Assembly (NCBI RefSeq): GCF_016907235.1
Contig: NZ_JAFBBO010000001.1
Span: 992,001-1,056,000, forward strand
Source: Oerskovia jenensis
GTDB lineage: Bacteria; Actinomycetota; Actinomycetes; Actinomycetales; Cellulomonadaceae
Length of the DNA stretch: 64,000 nt
Direction of reading: 5' to 3'
The translations under genes and the position numbers were made by a program. Below are positions 32,979-42,719 of the stretch, one piece after another; the first letter of the stretch is position 1, and every line of letters starts with the position of its first letter. The notes beneath the pieces were generated by a model. That model was not told where the DNA came from. It saw only the letters and a list, made by a program, of their open reading frames with translations, and ran no database searches.

Positions 32979-34367
32979 TCAGGCTCCGGACGCCCCCAGG
33001 CGAGACAGGAACAGTGCCTCGCCGACCGCGAGCTGCTCGATCTCGCTCGGTGCGACCGACTCGTTGGGCGCGTGGATGAGGCACGCGGGCTCCTCGACGC
33101 CGAGCAGCACGATCTGCGCGTCGGGATACCCGGACGCGAGCACGTTGCACAGCGGGATCGAGCCGCCCTGCCCGGCCGTCACGGTCTCCTTGCCGAACGC
33201 GTCGGCCAGGGCTCGCGAGAGCGTGTCGAACACGGGCCCGTCGGTCCGTGCCTGGAACGGCTGTCCGACGGCGTCGCGCACCGTCGTGACCTTGACCCCC
33301 CAAGGCGCGTGCGCCTCCAGGTGGGCCACGAGCTTGTCCTGGAGGTCGCGCGCGTCCGCGCCCGGCGGGATGCGCAGGTTGAGGCGGGCGGCCGCGCGCG
33401 GCTGGATCGCGGCGGCCGAGCCCACGACGCTCGGTGCGTCGATGCCCAGGATCGTCACGGCCGGACGTGCCCAGAGCTGGTCGGAGACGCGCCCCGACCC
33501 GAGGAGGCGCGTGCCGGGAAGCATCCCGGCGTCGCTGCGGAACTGGTCCGGGTCGTAGTCGACCCCGGGCCACGTCGCGTCGGCGATCTCCGCCGGGATG
33601 CCGTCGATCGTGGTGTTGCCGACCTCGTCGCGCAACGAGGACAGGAGGTGGACGAGGGCCGCGAGCGCGTCGGGGGCCGCGCCCCCGAACATGCCCGAGT
33701 GGATCTCCCCCTCGAGGGCCTCGACCGTCACGACCACGTTGGCCGCGCCGCGCAGCGACACGGTGAGCGTCGGCAGGCCCAGCGTCGCGTTGCCCGTGTC
33801 CGCGACGAGGATCGCGTCCGCGGAGAGGTCGCCCGGGTGGGCCTCGACGTACTGGTCGAGCCCTGCGGTGCCCTGCTCCTCGGAGCCCTCGATGACGATA
33901 CGGATGCCGACCGGGTAGTCGTCGCCGCCGAGCGCTCGCAGGGCCCGCAGCGCCGTGAGGTGCGTGACGATGTTGCCCTTGCAGTCCGCGGAGCCCCGGC
34001 CGTAGAGGCGCCCGTCCCGCTCGGTCAGCTCGAACGGGGGTGTGCGCCACGCCGCGTCGTCGAGCGGCGGCTGCACGTCGTAGTGCGAGTACAGCAGGAC
34101 GGTCGGCGCCCCGGGAGGCCCGGGGCGGTACCCCAGGACCACGTGCGACCCGTCGGGGGTCTCCTCGAGGTGCGCGTCGTCGATCCCCTCGGCCCGGAAC
34201 GCGTCGGCGACCCAGTGGGCCGCCCGCTCGCAGTTCTCCTTCGGGAACAGCCGTTCGTCGGCGACCGACGGGATCGCGACGAGCGTCCGCAGGTCGTCGA
34301 GCGCTCGAGGCAGCAGCGACGCCACCTGCTGCTGGACAGGGGTCAGGTCTACCGGTGTGCTGGTCAC
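32979..34367 (-). CDS. M20 family dipeptidase
   Basis: 462 aa zinc exopeptidase. Metal ligands: LLYSHYDVQP (His), GRGSADCKGN (bridging Asp), EGSEEQGT (catalytic Glu and ligand), ILVADTGN (Asp) and the late IHAPNESV (His). A lid/dimerisation domain sits between. It hydrolyses dipeptides in the cytoplasm. GTG 34367 overlaps the stop of the small membrane protein (GTGA), and a permease gene heads the unit, suggesting peptide/amino-acid use. Confidence 0.92.
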   Translation of the reverse strand: MTSTPVDLTPVQQQVASLLPRALDDLRTLVAIPSVADERLFPKENCERAAHWVADAFRAEGIDDAHLEETPDGSHVVLGYRPGPPGAPTVLLYSHYDVQPPLDDAAWRTPPFELTERDGRLYGRGSADCKGNIVTHLTALRALRALGGDDYPVGIRIVIEGSEEQGTAGLDQYVEAHPGDLSADAILVADTGNATLGLPTLTVSLRGAANVVVTVEALEGEIHSGMFGGAAPDALAALVHLLSSLRDEVGNTTIDGIPAEIADATWPGVDYDPDQFRSDAGMLPGTRLLGSGRVSDQLWARPAVTILGIDAPSVVGSAAAIQPRAAARLNLRIPPGADARDLQDKLVAHLEAHAPWGVKVTTVRDAVGQPFQARTDGPVFDTLSRALADAFGKETVTAGQGGSIPLCNVLASGYPDAQIVLLGVEEPACLIHAPNESVAPSEIEQLAVGEALFLSRLGASGA

Positions 34368-34864
34368 GAGTCCTCCGGGGTGGTCGTGTTCTCGTCGAGG
34401 TTGAGGGAGTCGACGTAGGCGTCGAAGTCGTCGAGCTGCTCGGGGCAGTACACCTCGATCACGAGGCGGTCCCCGGCGAGTCGTCGCTCGTCGACGAGCG
34501 ACGGCCTGCTGCCCGGCCCCGTGGCCCCGTTCGTGGACCCGAGGTTGGCCGTCGCCTTCACCAGGGCGGCCGGGTCGGTGCAGAACCCGCCACCGTCGGC
34601 GCCGAGGACCGCGACGATCTGGTCCTCGTCGAAGGCCGTGATGCCGATCGCCTCGAACTCGGCGTGCAGCTCGGCGGCCCGCTGCTCCGCGAGCTCACGG
34701 TCCTGCGCGGCGTGGTAGTTGGTGTAGAGCACCGCCATGAGGAGTCCCACCGCGACCGCGAGCAGCGCTGCGGCGGTGTAGAGGATCCACCGTCGGGAGT
34801 CGCCCGGCTCGTCCTCGTGCTGTGGCAGGCCACCCGGGCCGTCCGTCGTCGACGTCGTGGTCAT
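34364..34864 (-). CDS. single-pass membrane protein, unknown
   Basis: 166 aa: cytoplasmic N-terminus, one membrane helix at about 27-48 (ILYTAAALLAVAVGLLMAVLY), then an exported domain with two Cys (GGGFCTD and IEVYCPE) that could form a disulfide. No family recognised. Encoded one base after the permease stop and overlapping the dipeptidase start, so co-transcribed with both. Confidence 0.72.
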   Translation of the reverse strand: MTTTSTTDGPGGLPQHEDEPGDSRRWILYTAAALLAVAVGLLMAVLYTNYHAAQDRELAEQRAAELHAEFEAIGITAFDEDQIVAVLGADGGGFCTDPAALVKATANLGSTNGATGPGSRPSLVDERRLAGDRLVIEVYCPEQLDDFDAYVDSLNLDENTTTPEDS

Positions 34865-34865
34865 G

Positions 34866-36418
34866 TCAGCCCTCCTGCGGTCCGTCGGCGGGGGCGTCGA
34901 CGAGCGGTTCCTCCGGCCTCCCGACGTTGGCCGGGTTCTTCCACCCCGGCTTGCGCAGGAAGTAGAAGAGCGCGGGCACCAGGATCCCGACGACCCCGAG
35001 ACCGCCGCCCACGATCAGCAGGTAGGCCCCGCCGCTGCCGCTCGAGAACTGCGCAGGCGGCACGAAGCCGATGATCATGGCCGCGACCGACGCGAGGAAG
35101 CCGACCGTGCACAGCAGCGTGAGCGCCGGTGCGCGATACCGCGCGGGTGGTCGGGCTGGTTGCGTCGCAGCCGGACGGCCGCGACGAACAGCAGCAGGTA
35201 CATGATCAGGTAGACCTGCGTCGTGATGACCGACAGGATCCAGTACGAGCTCGACACGTCGGGGATGAACGCGTACAGCAGGGCGATCACCGTCGTCACG
35301 AGGCCCTGCGAGACCAGGATGTTCTGCTGGACGCCGTGCTTGTTGAGCTTCTGCAGGAAGGGCGGCAGGTAGCCCTCCTCGCGCGCCACGGTCAGCAGGC
35401 CCTTGGACGGTCCGGCGAGCCACGTGAGCATGCCACCGAGCGAGGCCGCGATGAGCATGAGGCCCAGGATCGGGGTCAGCCAGCTCACACCGAAGTTGGC
35501 GAAGAACGCGTCGAAGGCCTGCATGACGCCCGCCGTGAGGCTGAGCTGGTCGGCCGGGATGACCCAGCTGATCGCGAGCGCCGGGAGGATGAAGATCACC
35601 AGGACCAGGCCGATCGCGAGGAACATCGAGCGCGGGAACTCCTTGGCCGGCTTGCGCAGGCTCGTCACGTGCACCGCGTTCATCTCCATGCCCGCGTACG
35701 ACAGGAAGTTGTTGACGATGAGCACGAGGGACGCGATCCCGGTCCACTGCGGCAGCAGGTGGGAGGCGTCCATCGGGGCGGCCGAGGTGTTGCCCTGCCC
35801 GAGGAACACGAGCCCCAGGACGACGAGCAGTGCGCCGGGCACCAGCGTCCCGATGACGAGCCCGAAGCTCGACAGCCCTGCGACGGCCTTGGTGCCCTGC
35901 GACGAGACCCAGACCCCCGTCCAGAACAGCACCACGATGACGATCGCGACGTAGACCCCGTTGCTCGCGAGCGACGGGTTGATGACGTACGCGAAGGTGC
36001 TCGCCACGTACCCGAGCAGGCTCGGGTAGTAGAAGATCGTCATCGCGAACTGGCACCAGATCGCGAGGAAGCCCGCGGGCTTCGAGATGCCGTCCGCGAC
36101 CCAGCGGTAGACACCTCCGGACCAGCCGGACGCGAGCTCGGCCGAGACGAGCGACGTCGGCAGCAGGAACACGAGCGCGGGCACGATGTAGAGGAACACC
36201 GCCGCCAGCCCGTAGACCGCCATGGTCGGCGCGGCACGCAGGCTCGCGACCGACGACGTGATCATGAAGGCGAGCATCAGCCACGTGATGTAGTTCTTGG
36301 GGGTCCTCGCCGTGATCGCCGCGCGCATCTCCTCACGGGTGGGCGGGGTCCCGCGGGTGCCTGTCGCGGCCGTCGAGGTCGCCCCCGTCTCGCCCGACTC
36401 CGCAGTGGATGAGGCCAT
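34866..36418 (-). pseudogene. APC family amino-acid permease (GadC-like) with a frameshift
   Basis: About 517 codons once joined, the size of glutamate:GABA antiporter-type APC proteins. From ATG 36418 the frame reads twelve-helix permease sequence (NYITWLMLAFMITSSVASL, WSGGVYRWVADGISKPAGF, FLSYAGMEMNAVHV) until LRRNQPDHPR near 35145. There it departs into Arg-rich nonsense ending at 35075. The sequel, YRAPALTLLCTVGFLASVAAMI through KPGWKNPANVGRPEEPLVD, continues in another frame to 34866. The break sits in CCGCGCGG (about 35139-35147) and equals +2 or -1. Either the last two helices are lost or the assembly has an error in a GC repeat. Confidence 0.75.
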
Positions 36419-36680
36419 CGTTCCTCCGTGCCGCCAAGACCCCCGGGACGGGCGGGTCGCCGTGAACCGCTGGGATGTGCCAGACGTTGCGAACATATCG
36501 CCAGGGACCGGTTTGCGCCCCTGGAACGCGAGGAGCCCCGCACGGTGGTCCGCCTGGTCGGATCGGACGGCGTCGGCGCTGGTAGCGTCGGCGTGTCCGT
36601 CGCACCGCGGGCCGCGAGCCGCTCGGCGCCCGACGTCCGCACCACGACCGCCCGCCGCACCTGCCCCCGTCTGGAGCCCC

Positions 36681-37676
36681 GTGAAGATCCTCGTCCCCGA
36701 CACGATCTCGCTCGATCTCGTCCCGGGACCCGAGGACGGCCCGACGGGGGCCGGCTCGACTCCCCCGGACCTGACGGCCGCCACGGACGAGGTCGTCGAG
36801 TACGACGCCGCCGCTCCCCTCCCCGTCGAGCACCGCGACGCGGACGTCCTGGTCGCCTGGGCCAACACCCCCGAGAACCTCTCCGACGCAGCGGCCCACC
36901 TCCCTCGGCTCCGCTGGGTCCAGACGCTCGCGGCCGGTCCGGACGCGGTCCTGGCGGCCGGCTTCGCCCACGAGGTGGTCGTGACGAACGGCCGGTCGCT
37001 GCACGACGGCCCGGTGGCCGAGCACGCCCTGGCGCTCACGCTCGCGGCCGTCCGACGCCTCGACCGGACCGGCGTGGCACAGCGCGAGCACCGGTGGGAC
37101 TCCGCGATGGTCGACGAGCAGGCAGACCCGGCGACGAGCGGACGATTCACACTGCACGGCGCGCGCGTGACGATCTGGGGGTTCGGGTCGATCGCGTCGG
37201 CCCTCGCGCCCCTCTACGCGGCACTGGGAGCGCACGTCACCGGGGTCGCGAGCACGGCGGGCGACCGGCACGGCTTCCCGGTCGTGACGGACGAGGACCT
37301 GCCGTGGGTCCTCGCCACGACCGACGTCCTGGTCTCGTTGCTGCCCGCGGTCCCCGCCACGCGGCACGCGTTCGACGCGACGCGCATCGGTCAGCTCCCC
37401 GCGCACGCGTGGTTCGTCAACGTCGGGCGGGGGGCCACGGTCGACGAGGGTGCCCTGGTCGCCGCGCTGCGCGAGGGCCGGCTCGGCGGCGCGGCCCTGG
37501 ACGTGACGGAGACCGAGCCTCTGCCCGCAGACTCCCCGCTCTGGGACGCCCCGCGCACGATCATCACGCCGCACGTCGCGGGCGGGCGTCCGCAGGGCGC
37601 GGCGGCCCTGGTCCGGGAGAACCTGGCGAACCTGCGTGCGGGCCGACCGCTGCGCAACGTGGTCCCGCGCGGCTGA
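36681..37676 (+). CDS. D-isomer-specific 2-hydroxyacid dehydrogenase
   Basis: 331 aa. NAD-binding VTIWGFGSIASALAPLYAALGAHV; catalytic Arg in FVNVGRGATVDEGAL, Glu in DVTETEPLP, His in IITPHVAGG. The family reduces 2-keto acids or phosphoglycerate-like substrates; the substrate cannot be read. The first Gly of the usual GxGxxG is kept (GFGSIA). GTG 36681 is 4 bases after GGAG. Divergent from the permease unit across 262 bases with no other clear feature beyond TAGCGT at 36583-36588. Confidence 0.88.
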   Translation: MKILVPDTISLDLVPGPEDGPTGAGSTPPDLTAATDEVVEYDAAAPLPVEHRDADVLVAWANTPENLSDAAAHLPRLRWVQTLAAGPDAVLAAGFAHEVVVTNGRSLHDGPVAEHALALTLAAVRRLDRTGVAQREHRWDSAMVDEQADPATSGRFTLHGARVTIWGFGSIASALAPLYAALGAHVTGVASTAGDRHGFPVVTDEDLPWVLATTDVLVSLLPAVPATRHAFDATRIGQLPAHAWFVNVGRGATVDEGALVAALREGRLGGAALDVTETEPLPADSPLWDAPRTIITPHVAGGRPQGAAALVRENLANLRAGRPLRNVVPRG

Positions 37677-37757
37677 GAACGGTCCGGCCGCGCCCGACCC
37701 ACCTCGGCCGCGCCCGGGTCGACCGGCTCGTCCGGCTCGGCCGGCTCGTCCGGGCGC

Positions 37758-38741
37758 CTACCAGCGAGCGTTCCGCGGCACCTTCTGGCACACGGGGCAC
37801 GTGTACGACGACCGGTTCATGAACTCGTCCCGCCGCACGAGCGCCCCGCAGCGCGTGCACTCCTCGCCCTCGCGCCCGTACACCGCGAGCGAGCGCGAGA
37901 AGTACCCGGACTGCCCGTTGACGTTGACGTAGAGCTCGTCGAAGCTGGTCCCGCCCTGGGCGAGGGCCTCACGCATGACCTCCTCGGCGGCGTCGAGCAC
38001 GCGGTGCGCCTCGGCGAGCCGGAGGGTGTCGGTGGGGCGCGCGTAGTGCAGGCCGGCGCGCCACAGCGCTTCGTCGGCGTAGATGTTCCCCACCCCGGAC
38101 ACGAGGCGCTGGTCGAGGAGGGCTCGCTTGATGCCGGTCCGACGACGGCGGATCGCCCTCGCGAGGTCGTCACGCCGCAGCGCGGGGTCGAGCAGGTCGC
38201 GCGCGATGTGGGCGGCGGGCTCGGGGATCTCCGCGAGCGCGGAGCCCCAGCCTCCGGGACCACCGTCGGCGGTCGGCGCGAGGTCTGTCACGGACAGGTG
38301 CCCGAAGGTCCGCTGGTCCACGAAGTCGAGGGTTCGCGGCGTCCCGGGCTCCCCGGGGAGCGCGGACAGCTCGAGCCGGACGCGCAGGTGCGGCACCTTG
38401 TCCACCGCAGCCGTACCCGAGCGGACCAGCAGCTGGCCGCTCATGCCCAGGTGCGCCATGAGCGCGGTGACGTGCGCGCCCGCGGGCGCCGCGCCGTCGG
38501 GCAGGGGGATGCGACCCGAGGCGTCGGCGGGCGCCTGCGACAGAAGCAGCCACAGGTACTTGCCGCGGCGCACCGCCGCGCCCACGTGCTGGCCGACGAG
38601 CTGGCCGCGGAAGCTCTCGGGGCCGCCCTCGTGGCGACGGACCGAGTAGTCGCGCAGGACCTCGACGCCCGTGACGACCCGGCCCGTGACGTGCCGGGCG
38701 AGGCCGTCCCGGACGGTCTCGACCTCGGGGAGCTCAGGCAA
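37758..38741 (-). CDS. mutM: formamidopyrimidine-DNA glycosylase
   Basis: 327 aa, from an unusual TTG start that gives the required Pro2-Glu3 catalytic pair ([13 protein letters not shown]). VRRGKYLWL supplies the beta-hairpin Lys; the C-terminal zinc finger is [25 protein letters not shown] with all four Cys. It excises 8-oxoguanine and cuts the strand. The start lies inside the 3' end of rnc (8-base overlap), so translation is probably coupled; no independent ribosome site is obvious. Confidence 0.95.
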   Translation of the reverse strand: MPELPEVETVRDGLARHVTGRVVTGVEVLRDYSVRRHEGGPESFRGQLVGQHVGAAVRRGKYLWLLLSQAPADASGRIPLPDGAAPAGAHVTALMAHLGMSGQLLVRSGTAAVDKVPHLRVRLELSALPGEPGTPRTLDFVDQRTFGHLSVTDLAPTADGGPGGWGSALAEIPEPAAHIARDLLDPALRRDDLARAIRRRRTGIKRALLDQRLVSGVGNIYADEALWRAGLHYARPTDTLRLAEAHRVLDAAEEVMREALAQGGTSFDELYVNVNGQSGYFSRSLAVYGREGEECTRCGALVRRDEFMNRSSYTCPVCQKVPRNARW

Positions 38742-39495
38742 CGGTGGTGCCCGGCTCGTCGGGCTCGTCCTGGTCCTGGTCGGGTGCCCGCGAGGCGGGC
38801 AGCGGCAGCTCGACGATCGCCCGGTAGGCCATCTCGGCGGCGTCCTGCTCGGCGTACTTCTTGGCCGAGCCGTTGCCCGTGCCGTAGACGACGCCGTCGA
38901 GCGAGACCTCGGACATGAAGGTGCGGGCGTGGTCGGGTCCGTCACCCTGGCTCGTGTAGGCGGGCGCACCGAGGTTCCGTGCGGCCGCGGCCTCCTGGAG
39001 CGACGTCTTCCAGTCGAGGCCCGCACCCAGGTCTGCGGCGACGGCGAGCGTCGGGTCCACGAGCCGGTGCACCAGCTCGCGCGTGACCTCGAGGCCGTGG
39101 CTCAGGTAGGTCGCGCCGATGAGGGCCTCGACGGTGTCCGACAGGATCGAGTCCTTGTCGTTCCCGCGCGTGCGCACCTCGCCCTTGCCGAGCAGGATGT
39201 ACCCGCCGAGCCCCAGGGTGCGCGCGATCGCGGCGAGGGACTTCTGCGAGACCGTGGCGGCACGCATCTTGGCGAGCTCACCCTCGGGGAGGTCCGGGTG
39301 TCGGCGGTACAGGGCCTCGGTCACGACCAGGCCCAGGACCGCGTCGCCGAGGAACTCGAGGCGCTCGTTGGTGGGGATCCCGCCGTGCTCGTGCGCGAAG
39401 GAACGGTGCGTCAGTGCAAGCACGAGAAGCTCGGGATCCAGGTGGATCCCGAGCCTCTCGAGAAGACCGGCGGCCGCGGGGGCGTCCGGCGTCAC
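38734..39495 (-). CDS. rnc: ribonuclease III
   Basis: 253 aa. Catalytic signature [20 protein letters not shown], second acidic site [12 protein letters not shown], and a C-terminal double-strand RNA-binding domain ([15 protein letters not shown] ... [19 protein letters not shown]). It processes rRNA and structured mRNA. GTG 39495 begins five bases after the rpmF stop. Confidence 0.95.
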   Translation of the reverse strand: MTPDAPAAAGLLERLGIHLDPELLVLALTHRSFAHEHGGIPTNERLEFLGDAVLGLVVTEALYRRHPDLPEGELAKMRAATVSQKSLAAIARTLGLGGYILLGKGEVRTRGNDKDSILSDTVEALIGATYLSHGLEVTRELVHRLVDPTLAVAADLGAGLDWKTSLQEAAAARNLGAPAYTSQGDGPDHARTFMSEVSLDGVVYGTGNGSAKKYAEQDAAEMAYRAIVELPLPASRAPDQDQDEPDEPGTTVA

Positions 39496-39500
39496 GCTAT

Positions 39501-39695
39501 TCAGCCTGCGTGCTCGGTGCGCAGCGCCTCGACGTACTGACGGCTCTTGTAGGTGCCGCAGGTCGGGCACGCAGCGTGCGACAGCTTGTCGCCCTTGCAC
39601 TGCGGGCAGGTCGTGAGGTTCGCGGCGGTGGTCTTCCACTGCGAACGACGCGCACGGGTGTTGCTGCGCGACATCTTGCGCTTCGGAACAGCCAC
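39501..39695 (-). CDS. rpmF: 50S ribosomal protein L32
   Basis: 64 aa. Begins [21 protein letters not shown] and has a zinc-binding C4 set ([17 protein letters not shown]). Start GTG 39695 behind GAGAG (spacing 6). Two bases separate it from the yceD stop. Confidence 0.97.
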   Translation of the reverse strand: MAVPKRKMSRSNTRARRSQWKTTAANLTTCPQCKGDKLSHAACPTCGTYKSRQYVEALRTEHAG

Positions 39696-39697
39696 GG

Positions 39698-40312
39698 CTA
39701 GCTCTCTTTCGTCTCGTCGGACACGCTCGGATCCTCGAGCATGCTCTGTAGTGCCGACCACCGGGGATCGACAATGTCGTGCGAGTGATCAGGATCCTCA
39801 GCCAGACGTGCTCCGCACTCGGAGCACAGGCCCTGGCAATCGGGCTGACACAACGGTCTGAATGGTAGTGCAGTGACGACGGAATCCCGAAGCGCGGGCT
39901 CGAGATCGATCAGGTCGCCCTCGAGCTCGTACACCTCGTCCTCGTCGTCACCGGACTCTGCCGCGGCCTTCGCACGCTCGGGATACACGAACAGCTCCTG
40001 GATGTCCGCGACGACGTCAGCCGTCACCGGTTCCAAGCACCGCACGCATTCCCCGACCGCCTGGGCCTGAGCAGTCCCCGTCACCAGCACACCGTCCATC
40101 ACCGATTCGAGCCGGACGTCCAGCTCGAGGTCGGTGCCTTCAGGGATGCCGATCACGACGGTTCCGAGGTCGGCCGGGGCCTTGACCGAGCGAGTCACCT
40201 CACGCATCGATCCGGGACGCCGACCGAGCTCGTACGTGTCGAGCACAAGAGGCGAGCGCGAGTCGAGAGTGATGGGTTCCTCCACAGGGTTTCGACGACC
40301 CGAGCGGGCCAT
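39698..40312 (-). CDS. YceD family protein (DUF177)
   Basis: 204 aa. [27 protein letters not shown] and the C-terminal [24 protein letters not shown] are diagnostic of YceD/DUF177, almost always directly before rpmF. In plants and E. coli the family assists 23S rRNA accumulation; likely a ribosome assembly factor. ATG 40312 is the longest start; a promoter at 40412-40441 lies about 100 bases upstream. Confidence 0.9.
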   Translation of the reverse strand: MARSGRRNPVEEPITLDSRSPLVLDTYELGRRPGSMREVTRSVKAPADLGTVVIGIPEGTDLELDVRLESVMDGVLVTGTAQAQAVGECVRCLEPVTADVVADIQELFVYPERAKAAAESGDDEDEVYELEGDLIDLEPALRDSVVTALPFRPLCQPDCQGLCSECGARLAEDPDHSHDIVDPRWSALQSMLEDPSVSDETKES

Positions 40313-40411
40313 CGGTGTTCAAGGTCACAGCACACGAGCCGTCCCCGCGAGAAGTCGGGGGATGGACAGGTGTCCTCGGTCCCAGCCGATGACAGGCAGG
40401 ACCAACGGACT

Positions 40412-40441
40412 ATCTTACGGCATCCCCGAACCACCGTCGAA
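40412..40441 (-). promoter_or_regulatory. promoter of yceD-rpmF-rnc-mutM
   Basis: Minus-strand TTCGAC (40441-40436), 18-base spacer, TAAGAT (40417-40412). The region 40313-40506 otherwise holds no gene. Confidence 0.55.
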
Positions 40442-40506
40442 CCTCGCGAACTGCCCGACGTGCGGCGCACCGCACCCCGCGACGACCCGCCCCCGGGAGG
40501 CCCGGG

Positions 40507-41025
40507 CTACTCCCCCGACCCCTGGTAGTCCCCGATGCGCTGGGCGAGCTTGGCACGCCCCGCGTGGACCTGCGCCATGATCTTGCCCAGGTCCACCTCG
40601 AACTCCGCGAGGCGACGGTCGCAGTAGTCGTCGGCGTCGACACGCAGCTCGGCCGCGGTGCGTTCGGCCTCCGCGACGATGGACCGCGCCTGCGCCTCGG
40701 CCTGGACCGTGACCTGCTCCTTCTGGACCAGCTCGATCGCCCGTGCCCGCGCCGTGGTGAGGATGTCCTCGGCCTGCCGGTTGGCGTCCTCCAGGACCGT
40801 GTTGGCCTCGGCCAGGACCTCGTCCGCGTGCGCGAGCTGCTCGGGCAACGCCTGACGCATCTCGTCGACGAGCGCCAGGGCGTCGGCCTTGTGCACGAGG
40901 ACCGAGGACGACATGGGCATGGCCCGGGCGTTCTCGACGAGCAGCGCGAGGTCGTCGAGGATCACGTGGAGACCCGCCTCGGTCTGCGCCTCGTCCTCGG
41001 TCTGCCCGAGCGGGTGGTCGTTCAT
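40507..41025 (-). CDS. SepIVA-like coiled-coil cell-division protein
   Basis: 172 aa, almost wholly helical, with heptad-like stretches from about residue 45 to 160 (ADEVLAEANTVLEDANRQAEDIL, QAEAQARSIVAEAERTAAEL). This resembles DivIVA/ATP-synthase-b-like coiled coils. Mycobacterial SepIVA (Rv2927c) lies beside yceD, rnc and fpg, exactly as here, which makes SepIVA the best match. SepIVA is needed for septation and polar growth. ATGA overlap with the coaD stop. Confidence 0.72.
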   Translation of the reverse strand: MNDHPLGQTEDEAQTEAGLHVILDDLALLVENARAMPMSSSVLVHKADALALVDEMRQALPEQLAHADEVLAEANTVLEDANRQAEDILTTARARAIELVQKEQVTVQAEAQARSIVAEAERTAAELRVDADDYCDRRLAEFEVDLGKIMAQVHAGRAKLAQRIGDYQGSGE

Positions 41026-41579
41026 CGGCCTGTTCCTTCCGTGGTGGGGGTGCCCTGCTGCGACTGCTCGCCGGCCGGCGACGCGCCTGCCGCGCGGTCC
41101 GCGAGCGCCTGGCGGACGAGGTCACCGACGCCCGCGGGCACCAGGTCGTCGACGGGACCGCCGAAGCGGGCCACGTCCTTGACGAGCGAGGACGCGACGT
41201 GGGCGAGCGCGGGGTCGCCGGGCACGAACACGGTCTCGACGCCCACGAGGTGGCGGTTCATGAGGGCCATGGGCAGCTCGGCGTCGAAGTCCGCGCCGCC
41301 GCGCAGCCCCTTGACGACGGCCGCCGCCCCGACCTCGCGGCAGAAGTCCACGAGCAGACCGGGCACGATCTCGACGCGGACGTCCTCGAGCCCCGGGCTC
41401 ACGGCGAGCGCCGCGCGGGCGATCTCGACACGCTGCTCGGCGGTCAGCAGGGCGGACTTGGACGAGTTGCGGGCGACCCCCAGGACGACCTCGTCGAACA
41501 GGGACCGCGCTCGGCGGACGATGTCGAGGTGGCCGAGGGTGAGGGGGTCGAACGACCCCGGGCAGACGGCGATGGTCAC
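41022..41579 (-). CDS. coaD: pantetheine-phosphate adenylyltransferase
   Basis: 185 aa. TIAVCPGSFDPLTLGHLDIVRRA carries the HxGH nucleotidyltransferase motif (GHLD context), with VKGLRGGADFDAELPMALMNR and the SSS/T-like SSLVKDVARFGG. It makes dephospho-CoA from phosphopantetheine and ATP. A 25-residue polar tail extends beyond the usual 160. GTG 41579; the gene overlaps the SepIVA-like start. Confidence 0.95.
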   Translation of the reverse strand: MTIAVCPGSFDPLTLGHLDIVRRARSLFDEVVLGVARNSSKSALLTAEQRVEIARAALAVSPGLEDVRVEIVPGLLVDFCREVGAAAVVKGLRGGADFDAELPMALMNRHLVGVETVFVPGDPALAHVASSLVKDVARFGGPVDDLVPAGVGDLVRQALADRAAGASPAGEQSQQGTPTTEGTGR

Positions 41580-41717
41580 CTCGCCACGGTAGTACACGCC
41601 CCGCAGGATTCCGGGCAGGTCAGGGGGGTCGGGCGCCGTGCGGACCGGCCGAGGTGGGCGGACGAGGCCCTGGCAGCCGCGCTGCGGGCCGGTCCGGGGA
41701 GCGGCAGGATGGGGGCC

Positions 41718-42605
41718 ATGCCTCCCGAGTCCGGTCCCGTCGTCGTCCCCCTGCGTTCCGTCGAGCAGCTCACGCAGCTCTACCGGGACGTGCTCAGCCC
41801 GTCCTTCCCGCCCGCCGAGCTCGTCTCGCTCGACTCGTTCCTCGCGGACCACGCGGCGGGGCACCTGGAGTCGTTGGGCGTCGTCGAGGTGCCCGACGGC
41901 GCCGCTCCCCCGGCCGGTCCGGCCACGGCGGGCTCGGGGCCGGGCGGGGCAGGCACCGGGCCGGGCGGGGCAGGCACCGGCTCGGGCGGGTCCGGCGGGG
42001 CGAGCACCGCGTCGGACGAGACCGGTCCGGGATCGAGCACCCGTGTGGTGGCGGGCGTCGTCGGGTCGTGGTCGGCCGAGGCGCGCGTCCTGCTGGTGCA
42101 GTACCTGGCGATCGCCCCGGGGCGCCGCGGGGGCGGCATCGGTGCCGCGCTGCTCGGGGCCGCGGTCTCCGCGTGGCTCACGAACCTGCGCCCGGTCATG
42201 GTGCTCGGCGAGGTCGAGCACCCGCGGTTCCACGCCGCGAGCGAGGCGCACGGCGATCCCGAGGCGCGGCTGCGGTTCTACGCGCGCCACGGTGGGCGCG
42301 TGCTCGCGGTGCCGTACTTCCAGCCGGGCAACGAGCCCGGGGCCGAGCGGGTCCCCGCGCTGCTGCTCATGACGCTCGCGACCGAGGACCCGGACGCGAC
42401 GAGCGTCCCCGCCGCGCCGCTGCGCACGTTCCTGCGGGAGTACTTCGAGGGCAGCGAGGGATCCCTCGCGGACGACGCGCCCACGCGCGCCCTGCTCGAC
42501 GCGGTGTCGGGCGACCGGGTCGAGCTGCTCGGGGTGGACGAGCTCGACCGGGTGCCCGTGGGGCTGCTCGACGGGTCGTCGCTGCGGGCGCCTGCTGCGG
42601 GCTGA
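41718..42605 (+). CDS. GNAT-like acetyltransferase with glycine-rich linker
   Basis: 295 aa. The acetyl-CoA loop appears as LAIAPGRRGGGIGAALLGAAVSAW and FYARHGGRVLAVPYFQPG is the usual GNAT strand region. Between residues 75 and 100 is a low-complexity insertion of GPGGAGTG/GSGGSGG repeats within the N-terminal half. CAGGAT (41705-41710) precedes ATG 41718 by 7 bases (leaderless). Divergent from coaD. Substrate unknown. Confidence 0.78.
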   Translation: MPPESGPVVVPLRSVEQLTQLYRDVLSPSFPPAELVSLDSFLADHAAGHLESLGVVEVPDGAAPPAGPATAGSGPGGAGTGPGGAGTGSGGSGGASTASDETGPGSSTRVVAGVVGSWSAEARVLLVQYLAIAPGRRGGGIGAALLGAAVSAWLTNLRPVMVLGEVEHPRFHAASEAHGDPEARLRFYARHGGRVLAVPYFQPGNEPGAERVPALLLMTLATEDPDATSVPAAPLRTFLREYFEGSEGSLADDAPTRALLDAVSGDRVELLGVDELDRVPVGLLDGSSLRAPAAG

Positions 42606-42719
42606 GCCCGACCGCCCGTGAGACGGGTGGTCCGGTCCGGGACGGGCGCCGCGGCCCGTGACGGGAGGACCGTCTCGGACCTCAGCACCCGTCCGTCGCC
42701 GGCAGGAGGCGAACCGGCC

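Noticed and set aside
37677-37757. CCGGCTCGTCCGG repeats as a regulatory element
   Set aside because: Short, simple GC repeat in a convergent spacer, with no symmetry relevant to either gene.
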